A DNA stretch of 14,110 bases from Magnetovibrio sp. (lineage in GTDB: Bacteria > Pseudomonadota > Alphaproteobacteria > Rhodospirillales > Magnetovibrionaceae): contig JAESUA010000178.1 of NCBI GenBank assembly GCA_016763255.1, positions 1 to 14,110 on the forward strand. The letters are read 5' to 3'. How positions within the stretch are numbered: the first letter of the stretch is position 1; each line of letters starts with the position of its first letter. The translations under genes were made by a program, and so were the position numbers. A model generated the notes under the pieces. That model saw nothing but the letters and a program-made list of their open reading frames with translations. It made no database searches and was not told where the DNA came from. This document shows, in pieces, positions 1 to 8,049 of this stretch.

Positions 1-849
1 GATTTTTTCGGTTAGCGGGCAGCCCGACAATTCCACCCCATGAGCGCTTTTTTGAAACGCGCCGGTTTTGCGATCCGTCAGGCCGCGCGCGCAACTGTCC
101 TTGCCGCGATCATGACACAACACGCAATAATGAGTTTCATCCAGCGCCCCGACCAAATCGCAACCGGGATCGGTGAGCTTAAAACCATCACGATGGATTT
201 GCCGGTCGGCGGTGAACTCCATCGCCGACACGCCAGCGACATCGACCGCATCGGTGTGCACCAGATCATCCGGCACCGTTTTGCCCGGTTGGCGAAACAA
301 AATATCGCTGGCATGGCGTTCCCGCCCGGCCTCGGACAGGGCCGCCCACAAAGCATAATCAAGGGCCACCCGAAGATCATCTTCATGGGCGGTTTCATCC
401 TCACCCCAGGCCAAGACCGCTTCGGCAAAGCTAAACTGATTGAGCGCCCCACCCATCTGCGGCGCAAGTCGAGCTTCCAAGGCCGGGCCGTCGAGGGCTT
501 CGGCGTCGTGCGGTTTTTTACCTTTCAACGCCCGGCGCTGCACAAACAGGCGTTTGCACGCATACAAGGGGTCCAACGCGGTGTGCCGTCCGGCCAAGGC
601 ACTCAACTCGGCTTCGACACCAAACAATTTGGCGATGAACGCGTCCACATGGGGCGACAATTCCAGCAGCAAATCCGCCTCGCCTTTGTCATCTAGATGA
701 TCGGGGGCTTGGCGCGCGGTGCGCAACCGATCCGCCAAGTCAGGATTGAGATTTTGTAGCTCCTGTAAAAAAAAACCATCCACGGTGACGAGGGCACGGT
801 CGTTATACAGATCCGCGAAGGACAAATCGAAGGCCAGATTCAAGTCCAT
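1..849 (-). CDS. FAD/NAD(P)-type oxidoreductase with GltD-like iron-sulfur motif, N-terminal part (cut by window edge)
   Basis: Seen: an open frame of exactly 283 codons runs from an ATG at 849 to the window edge with no stop; AGGA lies about 8 bases upstream of the ATG. The first ~230 residues are acidic and mostly helical, with no motif I can name. A cysteine cluster follows: C242-x2-C245-H with GKDSC ending at C253, then GCPLTEKI around C277. Known: clustered cysteines followed by a GCPL motif precede the FAD and NAD(P) domains in glutamate synthase small subunit (GltD)-like oxidoreductases, where they bind iron-sulfur clusters. Inference: this is the N-terminus of a long soluble flavin/iron-sulfur oxidoreductase whose nucleotide-binding domains lie outside the window. 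The substrate cannot be told. The gene is divergent from the rhodanese gene, with about 200 bases between them. The reading frame is certain; the family call is moderate. Confidence 0.6.
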   Translation of the reverse strand, partial: MDLNLAFDLSFADLYNDRALVTVDGFFLQELQNLNPDLADRLRTARQAPDHLDDKGEADLLLELSPHVDAFIAKLFGVEAELSALAGRHTALDPLYACKRLFVQRRALKGKKPHDAEALDGPALEARLAPQMGGALNQFSFAEAVLAWGEDETAHEDDLRVALDYALWAALSEAGRERHASDILFRQPGKTVPDDLVHTDAVDVAGVSAMEFTADRQIHRDGFKLTDPGCDLVGALDETHYCVLCHDRGKDSCARGLTDRKTGAFQKSAHGVELSGCPLTEKI

Positions 850-968
850 ATTGGCAATCCTATTGGCATTTACACGCGCACAGCGTATTGTTTTGTCTGC
901 TTTTGTACTGGGGGGTGAAAAGTCAGACTGTGACTGATTATATGGTGTGCACGACACGGAGCAAAAAC

Positions 969-986
969 GGGTTTTTACAAAAACCC
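969..986. repeat. Perfect 8-bp inverted repeat in the divergent intergenic region
   Basis: GGGTTTTT (969-976) and AAAAACCC (979-986) are separated by two bases. The repeat lies between the divergent oxidoreductase (849) and rhodanese (1047) genes. It could be a two-fold operator or, in RNA, a small hairpin. It is not next to any gene end, so a terminator role is unlikely. The rest of 850-1046 holds no motif I recognise; both promoters must lie here. Confidence 0.35.
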
Positions 987-1046
987 AATATGCTTACAAC
1001 TGCTGCCAAAAGCATCACGCGGCACTGATATTATGGACACCCTTAC

Positions 1047-1556
1047 ATGACCCTCGATCAACTGACCTATGCAGGTAACCTTAGCCCCGAAGAAACCTGG
1101 AAAAAACTTCAAGACGACACCAATACGATCCTTATCGATGTGCGCACCCCCGAAGAATGGGCCTACGTCGGCGTGGTCAACCTTTCGCCATTAGGACGCG
1201 AGTGTCTCTATGTACCGTGGCTGACTTATCCGCGGATGAGCGTGAACCCCAACTTTGTGCCCCAAATCCTAGAAGCGGCCAAACCACAAAGCGACGATAC
1301 CCCCATCTTGTTCATCTGCCGATCCGGCGTGCGTTCAGCCTATGCCGCACACGCGCTCACAGATATGGGTTACACCCAATGTTACAATGTGGCGTTCGGC
1401 TTTGAAGGCGATCAAGACGAAAACAAGCATCGCGGCAACAAGAACGGCTGGAAGGTTGCCGGCCTGCCGTGGTTCAAGGCTAGCCCATCCCCCCCGAAAC
1501 CATCCCCTGTGCGTGCATTTTTTTGGGGGAGGCGGTTAAGCATCCTCGGTGAATAA
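1047..1556 (+). CDS. Rhodanese-like domain protein
   Basis: A single-domain rhodanese, a fold that transfers sulfane sulfur through a persulfide on an active-site cysteine. Seen: residues 12-34 contain the start typical of the fold (SPEETW, then LIDVRTPEEW). The active-site loop CRSGVRS is at 91-97, with C91 as the predicted catalytic cysteine and arginines suited to thiosulfate or phosphate-like substrates. NGWKVAGLPW near residues 133-142 is where such proteins normally end. The 169-residue protein has about 25 extra residues rich in Ser, Pro and Lys after that point, crossing a C-run (1490-1496) and a T-run (1518-1524). This suggests an indel removed the original stop. No signal peptide is visible, so it is probably cytoplasmic. 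The ribosome-binding site is weak (GGA about 10 bases upstream). Its physiological partner is unknown. Confidence 0.85.
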   Translation: MTLDQLTYAGNLSPEETWKKLQDDTNTILIDVRTPEEWAYVGVVNLSPLGRECLYVPWLTYPRMSVNPNFVPQILEAAKPQSDDTPILFICRSGVRSAYAAHALTDMGYTQCYNVAFGFEGDQDENKHRGNKNGWKVAGLPWFKASPSPPKPSPVRAFFWGRRLSILGE

Positions 1557-1648
1557 GAGTGACCAAAGACATCCTGCGGGCCTTTGGCATTCGTAATATC
1601 AGCTCAGCCGCTGACGGTGCCGATGCCTAAAAAGAACTGCGGATCTAA
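1536..1648 (+). pseudogene. Decayed remnant of a response-regulator receiver domain
   Basis: Reading from GTG at 1559 gives about 23 codons (VTKDILRAFGIRNISSAADG and onward) that look like helix 1 to helix 2 of a CheY-type receiver domain. A TAA at 1628 interrupts the usual DALKELR stretch, and a second stop follows at 1646. Just upstream, in another frame and overlapping the end of the rhodanese gene, is ILGE (about 1540-1551), which resembles the first receiver strand and its acidic pocket with bases missing. The part that would carry the phosphorylated Asp is absent. I read this as a gene fragment broken by small deletions and a nonsense change, not as an expressed gene. The resemblance is by eye over a short length. 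Confidence 0.45.
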
Positions 1649-1663
1649 TCACTTGTTCACAGC

Positions 1664-2638
1664 TCATTGGACTTGTGATTTAAGGGCCTGTTCCACCCCG
1701 TCCCAACGCCATAAATTTTCATTGGTAACGTAAGTCCCGCCCCACCAAAAATCGATGATGTTGGACTGGGCATGATCTTGATCCCCGGCCAAGACCGCTT
1801 GGCCGAAATTGGTCAATTGATAGCGAGTCCCCAGGTAAGTCTGCAAGGCCTCGCCCCCCAGTCCGGGTGTAAAGGTGACGTCCGTGTCGGTGCGCAGCAA
1901 CGGCTCGTCAACAGTGGCCAGGCTGTTCAGGCGATCAAAGAAGCTCCAATCCCCCATAAACTGGGCCTCTTCGCAGTCTTGATAAGCCTTGAACATCTTG
2001 TTTGGCTGGATATGTCCCTTATCGACCATTTCCAAAATATGGCGCTCGGTGCGCGACAAACCATCTTGTTCAGACGGTAATTCTTCCAACATACGCAAAA
2101 CCGCCGTAGCCAAATACGGCAGTGCAGACAGGTCCTTATCAAGCAAAGAGAACCACGCCTCGGGCGAATCTTGGCGAAAGGCGTGCCACGCCACTTCGGC
2201 GGTATCGAACTGTGCCGGAGTAACCTGTTCGGCACGATCCAGCCATGCACCAATTTTATCGGGACCGTAAAGGCCCAGATAATCATCCGCCTGCACCAAG
2301 AACAGCTCTTTAGTCGGTCTATCGACGCTCAAACGGTCCAAGACCTGCAACAACTGCAATTGATCATAAAGATCATGCTCGAACCACAGACCGATGCGTT
2401 CAAAATCCGAGATGTCCCCGAACATGCCTTCACGCGCACCAAAATCCGTACCGGCGTGTACGCCCCACTTGGCATTTAAGTAGCGGGCGCGCACATAGGA
2501 CAACTCGATCGGGTCCGCGGTCATCGGCACCGGCCCCTCATGCAGCACGTCTTGCCATGGCAAGACCACCACTTCGGGATAGGCTTGCCTTAAGCTATCA
2601 CCGACCACATCTCCATTGGTGATAAATAACTCCTGCAT
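1664..2638 (-). CDS. DUF1835-domain protein
   Basis: A 324-residue soluble protein of the DUF1835 type; its biochemical function is not known to me. Seen: the N-terminus (MQELFITNGD, then LPWQDVLHEGPVP at about 26-38) and FEHDLYDQLQLLQVL at about 85-99 are the hallmark stretches of this family. The C-terminal half has a segment that looks like a winged-helix or similar helical domain (GLSRTERHILEMV), followed by a terminal block, LTNFGQAVLAG to WWGGTYV to LWRWD, typical of the family's C-terminal extension. Start choice: the frame stays open upstream into ubiD, but the ATG at 2638 begins the conserved domain and is preceded by a GAGG. It begins 10 bases after the ubiD stop, so the two genes are almost surely co-transcribed. 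No clear terminator follows. Confidence 0.8.
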   Translation of the reverse strand: MQELFITNGDVVGDSLRQAYPEVVVLPWQDVLHEGPVPMTADPIELSYVRARYLNAKWGVHAGTDFGAREGMFGDISDFERIGLWFEHDLYDQLQLLQVLDRLSVDRPTKELFLVQADDYLGLYGPDKIGAWLDRAEQVTPAQFDTAEVAWHAFRQDSPEAWFSLLDKDLSALPYLATAVLRMLEELPSEQDGLSRTERHILEMVDKGHIQPNKMFKAYQDCEEAQFMGDWSFFDRLNSLATVDEPLLRTDTDVTFTPGLGGEALQTYLGTRYQLTNFGQAVLAGDQDHAQSNIIDFWWGGTYVTNENLWRWDGVEQALKSQVQ

Positions 2639-2648
2639 GACGTGTACC

Positions 2649-4184
2649 TCAACGAAATGAAGAACCGTATTTATTCCAGATCGGCTTGCCCGATCCAGGA
2701 AGCCCAAGATCCTCCCACATCTCACTGACTTTGTCGATGACACCTTGTTCCATGCGGATTTTAGAACCCCACTCGCGTTTGGTCTCGGGTCCGATTTTGG
2801 TTGTCGCGTCGATGCCCATTTTTGATCCAAGCCCACTATCTGGCGAGGCAAAGTCCAAATAGTCGATGGGGGTATTTTCAACCATAGTTACATCACGTAC
2901 CGGATCGACATTGGTCGACATGGCCCACATCACATCATTCCAATCACGCGCATCGATGTCTTCATCAACGATGATGACAAACTTGGTGTAGGTGAACTGA
3001 CGCAAATACGACCACACCCCCAACATGATGCGCTTGGCATGGCCGGGATAAGCTTTTTTCATACTCACCACCGCAACACGGTAAGAACAGGCTTCGGGGG
3101 GCAGCCAAAAATCACGTACCTCAGGAAATTGCTGAGTGAACAACGGCACAAACACATCATTCAAGGCCTCACCCAGCACGCTCGGCTCATCCGGCGGGCG
3201 ACCGGTATAGGTGCTCAGATAAATCGGATTTTTACGCATGGTGATGGCGGAGATAGTGAACACCGGGAACGCCTCAACGTTGTTGTAATAGCCGGTATGA
3301 TCGCCATACGGCCCTTCGTCGCCTTGTTCGGTTAACGACACATGACCTTCCAAGATAATTTCGGCGGTGGCCGGGACTTGCAACGGCACCGTTTTGCAGT
3401 CCACCAATTCGACCTTGGCACCTCGCAGCAAACCCGCAAATTGATATTCCGAAAGGGTATCGGGGACCGGCGTCACGGCAGCTAAGATGGTGCCGGGGTC
3501 CGCACCGATGGCCACCGCCAACGGCATGGGATCGTCACGCATTTCTTTCCAACGGGCAAAATGTTGGGCACCGCCACGTTGGTGAAGCCACCGCATTAGG
3601 GTTGTATTTCTACCGGTAACCTGCATGCGATAGATGCCCAAATTCGGCACATCGCGCTTGTCATTTTTGGGGTCTGGGCCTGCGGTGATGACCAGCGGCC
3701 AGGTGATCAACGGGGCGGGTTCACCCGGCCAACAGGTCTGAATTGGCAGCTCTGCTAAATCCACATCATCGCCTTCGATGACGATTTCCTGGCACGGTGC
3801 ACGGCGCACGGTCTTGGGCTTCATCGCCATCACGGTTTTGAGCAGCGGGGCCATTTCCAAGGCTTCGCGCCAGCCACCGGGTGGCTCGGGTTGGCGCAAG
3901 AAAGCCAGCGTTTCGCCAACGCCCCTCAACTCCTCGGGCTTGCGCCCCATGCCGCGGGCGACACGCTCCACGGTGCCAAACAAATTGACCAAAACCGGCT
4001 TGCCATAAGGCTTTCCGGATTTATCAACCGGGTTTTCAAACAACACCGCCGGGCCTTGTTCGGCCAACAGACGGGTCTGAATTTCGGTCATTTCCAGGTC
4101 GGGTGAAACGGGCGTGGAAACGCGTATCAAATCGCCTGCGCGCTCCAACTCGTCGATGAAATCTCTTAAGGATGAATATGCCAT
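2649..4184 (-). CDS. ubiD: UbiD-family decarboxylase (4-hydroxy-3-polyprenylbenzoate decarboxylase)
   Basis: Predicted prenylated-FMN-dependent decarboxylase that removes the carboxyl group of 4-hydroxy-3-polyprenylbenzoate in ubiquinone synthesis. The 511 residues match the usual length. Seen: the N-terminus ([17 protein letters not shown], residues 6-22), ALFENP-like VLFENP at 47-52, and LFGT/GMG around 68-80 follow the family pattern. NLGIYRMQV carries the conserved Arg (about R186). [11 protein letters not shown] gives the acidic pair E290 and D295, which with that Arg make the E-R-E/D catalytic triad. The cofactor is made by UbiX, not seen here. UbiA, which makes its substrate, is encoded at 6950-7885. 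The gene is divergent from the HD-GYP gene and is followed at 10 bases by the DUF1835 gene. No good ribosome-binding site is visible upstream of 4184. Another substrate within the wider UbiD family is possible, but the sequence looks like the ubiquinone type. Confidence 0.9.
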   Translation of the reverse strand: MAYSSLRDFIDELERAGDLIRVSTPVSPDLEMTEIQTRLLAEQGPAVLFENPVDKSGKPYGKPVLVNLFGTVERVARGMGRKPEELRGVGETLAFLRQPEPPGGWREALEMAPLLKTVMAMKPKTVRRAPCQEIVIEGDDVDLAELPIQTCWPGEPAPLITWPLVITAGPDPKNDKRDVPNLGIYRMQVTGRNTTLMRWLHQRGGAQHFARWKEMRDDPMPLAVAIGADPGTILAAVTPVPDTLSEYQFAGLLRGAKVELVDCKTVPLQVPATAEIILEGHVSLTEQGDEGPYGDHTGYYNNVEAFPVFTISAITMRKNPIYLSTYTGRPPDEPSVLGEALNDVFVPLFTQQFPEVRDFWLPPEACSYRVAVVSMKKAYPGHAKRIMLGVWSYLRQFTYTKFVIIVDEDIDARDWNDVMWAMSTNVDPVRDVTMVENTPIDYLDFASPDSGLGSKMGIDATTKIGPETKREWGSKIRMEQGVIDKVSEMWEDLGLPGSGKPIWNKYGSSFR

Positions 4185-4190
4185 GTGCCA

Positions 4191-4215
4191 AAGATCACAG
4201 CTTTGTGATGATCTT
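4191..4215. repeat. Inverted repeat upstream of ubiD
   Basis: ATCACA (4194-4199) and TGTGAT (4204-4209) form a 6-bp inverted repeat with a 4-base centre. An alternative pairing, AAGATC with GATCTT (4191-4196 and 4210-4215), overlaps it. It lies just before the ubiD start on the minus strand, so it could be an operator or a 5' leader hairpin. The half-site order is the reverse of a CRP site, and it does not match an FNR box. No regulator can be named. Confidence 0.3.
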
Positions 4216-4355
4216 CAATGAAAAAATATTCAAAGCGTCACAATTTGTAAGGTGAATACCCCATTTTCTCTTTCAACAAATAATGGTTTAATCTATTGAA
4301 ACTGTTGAGAACCACCTTAGGGGAGCCGGGCGCGAGAGTGCCGGAAACAGGTGTT

Positions 4356-6203
4356 ATGGCGCCAAATGGCAACACACCGAGTGATGGAGGCGTGAATAAC
4401 GCCGATTATGCTAAGCTCATCGAGATTGGCATAGCCCTTTCTGCCGAGCGCAATCATCACCGTTTGCTGGAAAATATCCTGCTGGAAGCTAAGGCTTTGT
4501 GCAACGCCGACGGCGGCACGCTGTATCTTTGCGGCCACATGGTCCAGCGTGAAGACGAAGACGAAGAGGTGTTCGAAGCCGAGGCCGACGGCAAATTCAT
4601 GAAGTTTGAAATCATGCGCACTGACAGCCTCGCCATCGCCAAGGGCGGCACCACGGGCGAAGATATTCCGTTCCCGCCGATATCGGTTTATGACCTCGAA
4701 ACCGGCGAGCCCAACCACAAAAACGTGGCCTCACACGTTGCGGTGACGGGTGAAACCGTCAACATTGCCGACGTTTACGAAGCGATCGAGTATGATTTCA
4801 CCGGCCCGCGCAAGTTCGACGAAAGCACCGGCTATCGCTCCAAATCATTCCTCAACGTGCCGCTCAAAAACCACTCCGGCGAAATTATCGGCGTTTTGCA
4901 GTTGCTGAACGCCCAGAGCTCCGCGGGCGAATCCATTCCCTTTTCCGACCAGATCGTGCCGATTATCGAAGCCCTGGCTTCGCAAGCCGCCGTCGCGATC
5001 GACAACCAGATGCTGGTGGACGCCCAAGCGCGGTTGATGGACAGCTTTATCAAATTGATCGCTGGCGCGATTGACGCCAAGTCTCCGTACACCGGTGGCC
5101 ACTGTGCACGGGTGCCGGAACTGGCTGAAATGCTCGCCACTGCGGCGGTTAAAGCCACCAATGGAGAGTTGAAAAACTTCTCCCTCGACGAGGCAGGCTT
5201 TCGTGAACTGCATCTGGCCAGCTGGCTGCACGACTGCGGCAAGGTTGTGATGCCCGAATACGTGGTCGATAAAGCCACCAAACTTGAAACCATATATGAC
5301 CGCATCCATGAAGTACGCATGCGCTTTGAGGTTAAAAAATGCGCGTTGGAGACCGACTATTGGAAACAGGTTGCCAACGGTGGTGATCGCAACGCGTTGA
5401 AAGTCGAACTGGATACCCAGTTGACGCAAATCGATGACGATTTTGCCTTCATCGCGCAATGCAATATCGGCGGCGAATTCATGGCCGAAGAAAAGGTCGA
5501 GCGTGTCAAACAAATTGCCACCGGCACCTGGACCCGCACCCTGGATGACCGAATCGGCATTTCCCATGAGGAAATGACCCGCAAAAATGAAACTCCCGCC
5601 CCTCAACTGCCGGTCCAAGAACACCTACTGGCCAATCGCGCCGATCAAATTTTCCCCCGCGACGGCACATTTGAAGCCCCCAATTCTGAAAAATTCGGCT
5701 TCAAAATGGATGTTCCCGATCAATTGTTCGACCGTGGCGAGATTTACAATTTATCCATCGCGCGCGGTACCCTGACCAACGAAGACCGCTACATCATTCA
5801 AAATCACATCGTGCAAACCATCGTCATGCTGGGCCAGCTGCCGTTCCCCAAACATCTGCGCAATGTGCCCGAATATGCGGGGGCACATCACGAAACATTG
5901 ATCGGCACCGGGTATCCACGCAAATTGACCAAAAAAGACATGTCCATACCGGCGCGCATCATGGCTTTGGCCGACGTGTTCGAAGCCTTAACCGCTGCCG
6001 ACAGGCCATACAAAAAGGCCAAAACCCTGAGCGAAAGCATCAAAATTTTGTCGTTCATGGTCAAAGACCAACACATCGACCCGGACCTGTTTCGGCTGTT
6101 GCTGGAAAGTGGCGTCTACAAAGACTATGCTGAACGTTTCCTCAAACCCGACCAAATGGACGACGTCGATTTAGCTCAATACCTGGACGCGGCGGCACAC
6201 TAG
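4356..6203 (+). CDS. GAF domain-HD-GYP cyclic-di-GMP phosphodiesterase
   Basis: A cytoplasmic two-domain signalling enzyme, about 615 residues from the chosen ATG. Seen: an N-terminal GAF sensor domain at about 19-217 (LIEIGIALSAERN at the start, FLNVPL and IGVLQLLNAQ near the end). The HD-GYP domain follows with all the usual metal-binding positions: H249 in YTGGHCARV, H292-D293 in WLHDCGK, H484, H511-H512, and D540 in LADVFEALTAADRPY. The domain is split by about 170 residues between the HD and the third His. The GYP signature reads HHETLIGTGYP, where most members have DG before the xGYP. Known: HD-GYP proteins hydrolyse c-di-GMP to GMP or pGpG. Start: a TTG at 4296 would add 20 residues but has no ribosome-binding site; the ATG at 4356 has a short AGG close by. 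No GGDEF domain is present. The next gene starts 18 bases downstream. Confidence 0.85.
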   Translation: MAPNGNTPSDGGVNNADYAKLIEIGIALSAERNHHRLLENILLEAKALCNADGGTLYLCGHMVQREDEDEEVFEAEADGKFMKFEIMRTDSLAIAKGGTTGEDIPFPPISVYDLETGEPNHKNVASHVAVTGETVNIADVYEAIEYDFTGPRKFDESTGYRSKSFLNVPLKNHSGEIIGVLQLLNAQSSAGESIPFSDQIVPIIEALASQAAVAIDNQMLVDAQARLMDSFIKLIAGAIDAKSPYTGGHCARVPELAEMLATAAVKATNGELKNFSLDEAGFRELHLASWLHDCGKVVMPEYVVDKATKLETIYDRIHEVRMRFEVKKCALETDYWKQVANGGDRNALKVELDTQLTQIDDDFAFIAQCNIGGEFMAEEKVERVKQIATGTWTRTLDDRIGISHEEMTRKNETPAPQLPVQEHLLANRADQIFPRDGTFEAPNSEKFGFKMDVPDQLFDRGEIYNLSIARGTLTNEDRYIIQNHIVQTIVMLGQLPFPKHLRNVPEYAGAHHETLIGTGYPRKLTKKDMSIPARIMALADVFEALTAADRPYKKAKTLSESIKILSFMVKDQHIDPDLFRLLLESGVYKDYAERFLKPDQMDDVDLAQYLDAAAH

Positions 6204-6221
6204 CCCCATATTCCTAGGAAC

Positions 6222-6953
6222 ATGACCACCCAATGCCCAATTCACCACGCAAAGTCTTACCCATTCGACATTCCCGCACATTCATACGTGTTGGAAAAGA
6301 ACGGTTGGGTGCAGCTCGATATTGGAGATCATAACTTCAAAAATCGCCACGCGGTGATCGCCTCGGGCTCCAATGCATCGCCGAATCGATTGGCGGCAAA
6401 ATTTAGCAACCATGGTCATTTACTGGATGACGCGTTGTTCGTCACCCGCGCCACATTGCACGATTTTGATGCCGTCTACAGTGCCCATATTTCTAATTAT
6501 GGATCGATCCCGGCCACCTTGGCACATACACCGGGGACCGATGCCGATGTGTTCGTCACATGGCTGACCGACGCCCAGTTGGAACGCATGCACACAACCG
6601 AAGCGGTGGGCGAGAATTATGACTATGCCCGCTTGAACGGCATCTCTTTGGTGCTGGAAGACGGGTCCGGTTACACCCAGGCCCACGCCTACATGTCCAA
6701 ACGCGGCTGCCTCAGCCATGATGGTCGCCCGATCGCGCTGGCCGCGCTTAACGCCACAGGGCGGATGTGGTGCGCCATGAGCCAAACTGAGGTTTTGGAT
6801 CACGCCCGAAGCCTGATCGCCCCCGAACTCGACGCTAACAACTTCATTCAATCCCACATCGAATGCGCAAACACCCGCCAAGCCCGCACCGCAATCCTAT
6901 CCAAAACCGCACTACATCACGGCTGGACAGGTGGTTTTACAGTCTTGTCTTAA
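6222..6953 (+). CDS. Gamma-glutamylcyclotransferase-like protein (tentative)
   Basis: A 243-residue cytoplasmic protein with no signal peptide. Seen: ASGSNASPNRL (47-57) resembles the glycine-Ser-Asn loop (YGSNLxxxR) that opens the gamma-glutamylcyclotransferase fold. The central part (PATLAHTPGTDADVFVTWLT, then ERMHTTEAVGENYDYARL at 121-138) follows that fold's order: substrate-channel strand, LTDxxLxxxxxxE helix, YxR strand. E127 would be the catalytic acid. Known: the family cleaves gamma-glutamyl peptides, releasing 5-oxoproline. Inference: it may act on a gamma-glutamyl compound; glutamate-cysteine ligase is encoded 1.2 kb away, but in a separate unit. A good ribosome-binding site (AGGA, 5 bases before ATG) and an 18-base gap from the HD-GYP gene suggest co-transcription. 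Its last 4 bases overlap the end of ubiA on the opposite strand. The family match is by motif order only and could be wrong. Confidence 0.5.
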   Translation: MTTQCPIHHAKSYPFDIPAHSYVLEKNGWVQLDIGDHNFKNRHAVIASGSNASPNRLAAKFSNHGHLLDDALFVTRATLHDFDAVYSAHISNYGSIPATLAHTPGTDADVFVTWLTDAQLERMHTTEAVGENYDYARLNGISLVLEDGSGYTQAHAYMSKRGCLSHDGRPIALAALNATGRMWCAMSQTEVLDHARSLIAPELDANNFIQSHIECANTRQARTAILSKTALHHGWTGGFTVLS

Positions 6954-7885
6954 AGGCTCGTTTGCCCAACTACCACGGCGGCAAAAACAAGCAAGCCAAA
7001 GTCGCGGTTGGATTTAAAGCGTGACAGGCATTTTTGCGGATCATCAATATCGATGGTGACCACTTGCCACGCCAAATGCAGCGCCGCGGGGATCAGCGCC
7101 AGATAGAAATAAGGGCTCAGACCGGCAAGCCAGCCGCTTAACCCCACCAAACTTAGGGCCGTGCCATAAAACCCCACCAACCAACCGCGTGTTGAGGCAC
7201 CAAGCCTAAGCGCCGTCGATTTGATGCCGACCAGGATATCGTCTTCTTTATCCTGGTGGGCATAGATGGTGTCATAGCCCAGCGTCCACAAAATGCCCGC
7301 CGCGTACAAAACAAGCGGGGCCGCGCTGAGCTTGCCCTGCACCGCCGCCCAGCCCAACAATGCGCCCCAATTGAACGACAAGCCCAAAAACACCTGTGGC
7401 CAATAGGTGAAGCGTTTCATGTAAGGATAGATGATCACCGTGGCCAACGACAAAACACCGATGCCGATGGCAAACAGATTGAATTGGATCAAGATCGCAA
7501 GGCCCATGAAGCCCAACAAGGCCAAAAAGGCGATGGCCTGTTTGATTGACACCGCGCCGCTGGGGATGGGCCGCGTCGCGGTGCGGGCCACTTGACCATC
7601 AAAATCACGATCCGCGATGTCGTTCATGACGCACCCCGCACCGCGCATGATGAAGGCACCAAGTGTGAACAGCACCAACAGCTTCACATCTGGCCAGCTG
7701 CCGTTTGCCGCCAAGGCAATTGACCACCAACACGGCAACAGCAACAACCACGCCCCATACGGGCGGTCCAAACGCATCAAATAGATGTACGGGCGCAAGG
7801 GCCTTGGAGTCAGCCGAGCGATCCAGCCTTCGGTGCGAATGTCACTGGCATTAGGCGTGTCGGATGTATGGTGCGTGGTGTTCAT
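6950..7885 (-). CDS. ubiA: 4-hydroxybenzoate polyprenyltransferase UbiA
   Basis: Membrane enzyme that attaches the polyprenyl chain to 4-hydroxybenzoate, the step before UbiD in ubiquinone synthesis. The 311 residues are of usual length, with a ~25-residue polar N-terminus followed by about eight or nine hydrophobic segments. Seen: both Asp-rich motifs that bind magnesium and the prenyl diphosphate are intact, NDIADRDFD at 88-96 and YDTIYAHQDKEDD at 204-216. LDRPYGAWLLLLPCWW (39-54) is typical of the aromatic-prenyltransferase branch used for ubiquinone. No strong ribosome-binding site is visible before the ATG at 7885. The gene converges on the GGCT-like gene with stop codons overlapping, and is divergent from gshA with a 261-base gap. 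Confidence 0.93.
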   Translation of the reverse strand: MNTTHHTSDTPNASDIRTEGWIARLTPRPLRPYIYLMRLDRPYGAWLLLLPCWWSIALAANGSWPDVKLLVLFTLGAFIMRGAGCVMNDIADRDFDGQVARTATRPIPSGAVSIKQAIAFLALLGFMGLAILIQFNLFAIGIGVLSLATVIIYPYMKRFTYWPQVFLGLSFNWGALLGWAAVQGKLSAAPLVLYAAGILWTLGYDTIYAHQDKEDDILVGIKSTALRLGASTRGWLVGFYGTALSLVGLSGWLAGLSPYFYLALIPAALHLAWQVVTIDIDDPQKCLSRFKSNRDFGLLVFAAVVVGQTSL

Positions 7886-8049
7886 GAGGCTCAGTTGTAC
7901 GTCATTGCAGTGCCGCAGTGCAAATATCCCATTTCATATTGAAGGTGTGAAACGATCTCCGGGGATTATTTACAGTCCTAAAGCTTGACTAAAGAACCAA
8001 ATTGACCATTTTAGACCCGTCAGTTTGAGGCTGGTTTTCTTCATGCAAT

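Noticed and set aside
40..696. Long plus-strand frame of 218 codons opposite the oxidoreductase gene
   Set aside because: It is antisense to a minus-strand frame that is open over its full 283 codons and carries the Cys-cluster and GCPL motifs. The plus-strand product has no domain-like features.
2639..2881. Upstream extension of the DUF1835 gene to 2881 (81 extra residues)
   Set aside because: The extension overlaps ubiD in another frame, and the family's conserved N-terminus begins at the ATG at 2638.
4194..4209. ATCACA-N4-TGTGAT as a CRP or FNR site
   Set aside because: The half-sites are in the opposite order to a CRP site (TGTGA-N6-TCACA) and do not fit TTGAT-N4-ATCAA. I kept it only as an unassigned inverted repeat.
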